From NCBI GenBank assembly GCA_030348875.1, contig JAUCEP010000002.1:3365001-3429000 (forward strand): a DNA stretch of 64,000 bases, written 5' to 3'. Positions 63,736-64,000 of this stretch are shown one piece after another. The number at the start of each line of letters is the position of its first letter. Position 1 is the first letter of the stretch. The translations under genes and the position numbers were made by a program. The DNA is from Ureibacillus composti. GTDB taxonomy: Bacteria; Bacillota; Bacilli; Bacillales_A; Planococcaceae. Below the pieces are notes generated by a model. The model saw nothing but the letters and a program-made list of their open reading frames with translations. It was not told the origin of the DNA and did not search any database.

Positions 63736-64000
63736 TTATCTTGATATAAATGTTTGATATGCTTCTTCATCAAGTACATAATCGATTTCACCAAGATATT
63801 CGGTATAATTGTCAGGATAACAAAATCCTTCTTTAAATCGATATAAACCATCTGAATCGTTTAATTCAAAAACGCCACCAAAATCATAGCGATCTTTCTT
63901 TTGTTCCACTGCCCATTTAATCATTTCCCATTGTAATAAATGAGGAGCCATTAAATTACGTTTCACATTCGGGCTTCCACCATATGCATACCACGTCTTA
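63736..64000 (-). CDS. FemABX-type peptidoglycan bridge transferase, C-terminal part
   Basis: Only the last 87 codons are in the window; the gene enters from the right edge. The visible part, WYAYGGSPNVKRNLMAPHLL, then QWEMIKWAVEQKKDRYDFGG and DGLYRFKEGF, is the C-terminal acetyltransferase-like fold of the FemABX family. These enzymes add amino acids to the lysine of lipid II or similar acceptors. The open frame runs through the internal Met at 63966 to the window edge, so that Met is not the start. It suggests an L-Lys-type wall with interpeptide bridges. Confidence 0.85.
   Translation of the reverse strand, partial: KTWYAYGGSPNVKRNLMAPHLLQWEMIKWAVEQKKDRYDFGGVFELNDSDGLYRFKEGFCYPDNYTEYLGEIDYVLDEEAYQTFISR

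Overview
The window is a chromosomal segment from a low-GC, endospore-forming member of the Bacillales. Two things point to this: a sigma-G-type small acid-soluble spore protein, and long stretches of gene order shared with the ytkL-ytgP part of the Bacillus subtilis chromosome. The D-amino-acid transaminase next to pepV, a FemABX-type peptidoglycan-bridge enzyme and the frequent TTG starts fit the Planococcaceae (Lysinibacillus, Solibacillus and relatives) better than Bacillus proper. That placement is an inference from gene content. I see no tRNA, rRNA, insertion sequence, prophage or CRISPR array.

Layout. 0-19 kb is mostly conserved housekeeping: ytoI (cut by the window edge), ytkL, an M24 peptidase, ald, a UspA protein, an acyltransferase, ytxK, tpx, yteJ, sppA, an acyl-CoA synthetase, a spore SASP, thiI with its cysteine desulfurase, ezrA, hisJ, a free-Met-sulfoxide reductase and a GGDEF protein. 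rpsD has a strong promoter and a long leader that is probably an S4 autoregulatory region. From 20.3 to 27.8 kb, between rpsD and tyrS, lies an accessory block. It holds uvsE, a four-gene sugar-acid catabolic operon (dehydrogenase, DUF1537 kinase, class II aldolase, GntP permease), its divergent GntR-type regulator, and a coiled-coil protein of unknown function. The operon control region carries four TTGTNTACAA-like sites spaced about two helical turns apart, plus a CcpA (cre) site.

27.8-38.7 kb holds tyrS with a complete tyrosine T-box leader, a large class A penicillin-binding protein, the argCJBD operon, and a decayed gene of unknown family in a 1.3-kb gap. 38.7-51.8 kb holds ccpA, aroA (chorismate mutase-DAHP synthase), a divergent FtsA-like protein with C-terminal repeats, ytxHG, murC, the SftA DNA translocase, ytpR, ytpQ and a lipoprotein. 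51.9-64 kb holds a DUF84 phosphatase, ytoP, ytzB, ytnP, trmB, a YtlQ-like protein, dat, pepV, ytzE, an RsuA-type pseudouridine synthase, the YtgP flippase-family protein and a partial FemX.

How the genes connect. The regulator CcpA is encoded here, and one of its likely targets (the sugar-acid operon) lies 13 kb away. Cell-wall functions recur: a PBP, MurC, the YtgP flippase family, FemX, D-amino-acid transaminase, EzrA, SftA and the FtsA-like protein. Arginine synthesis, tyrosine charging and aromatic entry are each a unit with its own visible control element. The more unusual material is non-coding: two structured or GC-rich intergenic elements (13.7 and 54.2 kb), a 164-bp tandem repeat (56.4 kb), and several long palindromes near promoters (3.8, 22.8, 41.07 and 60.97 kb).
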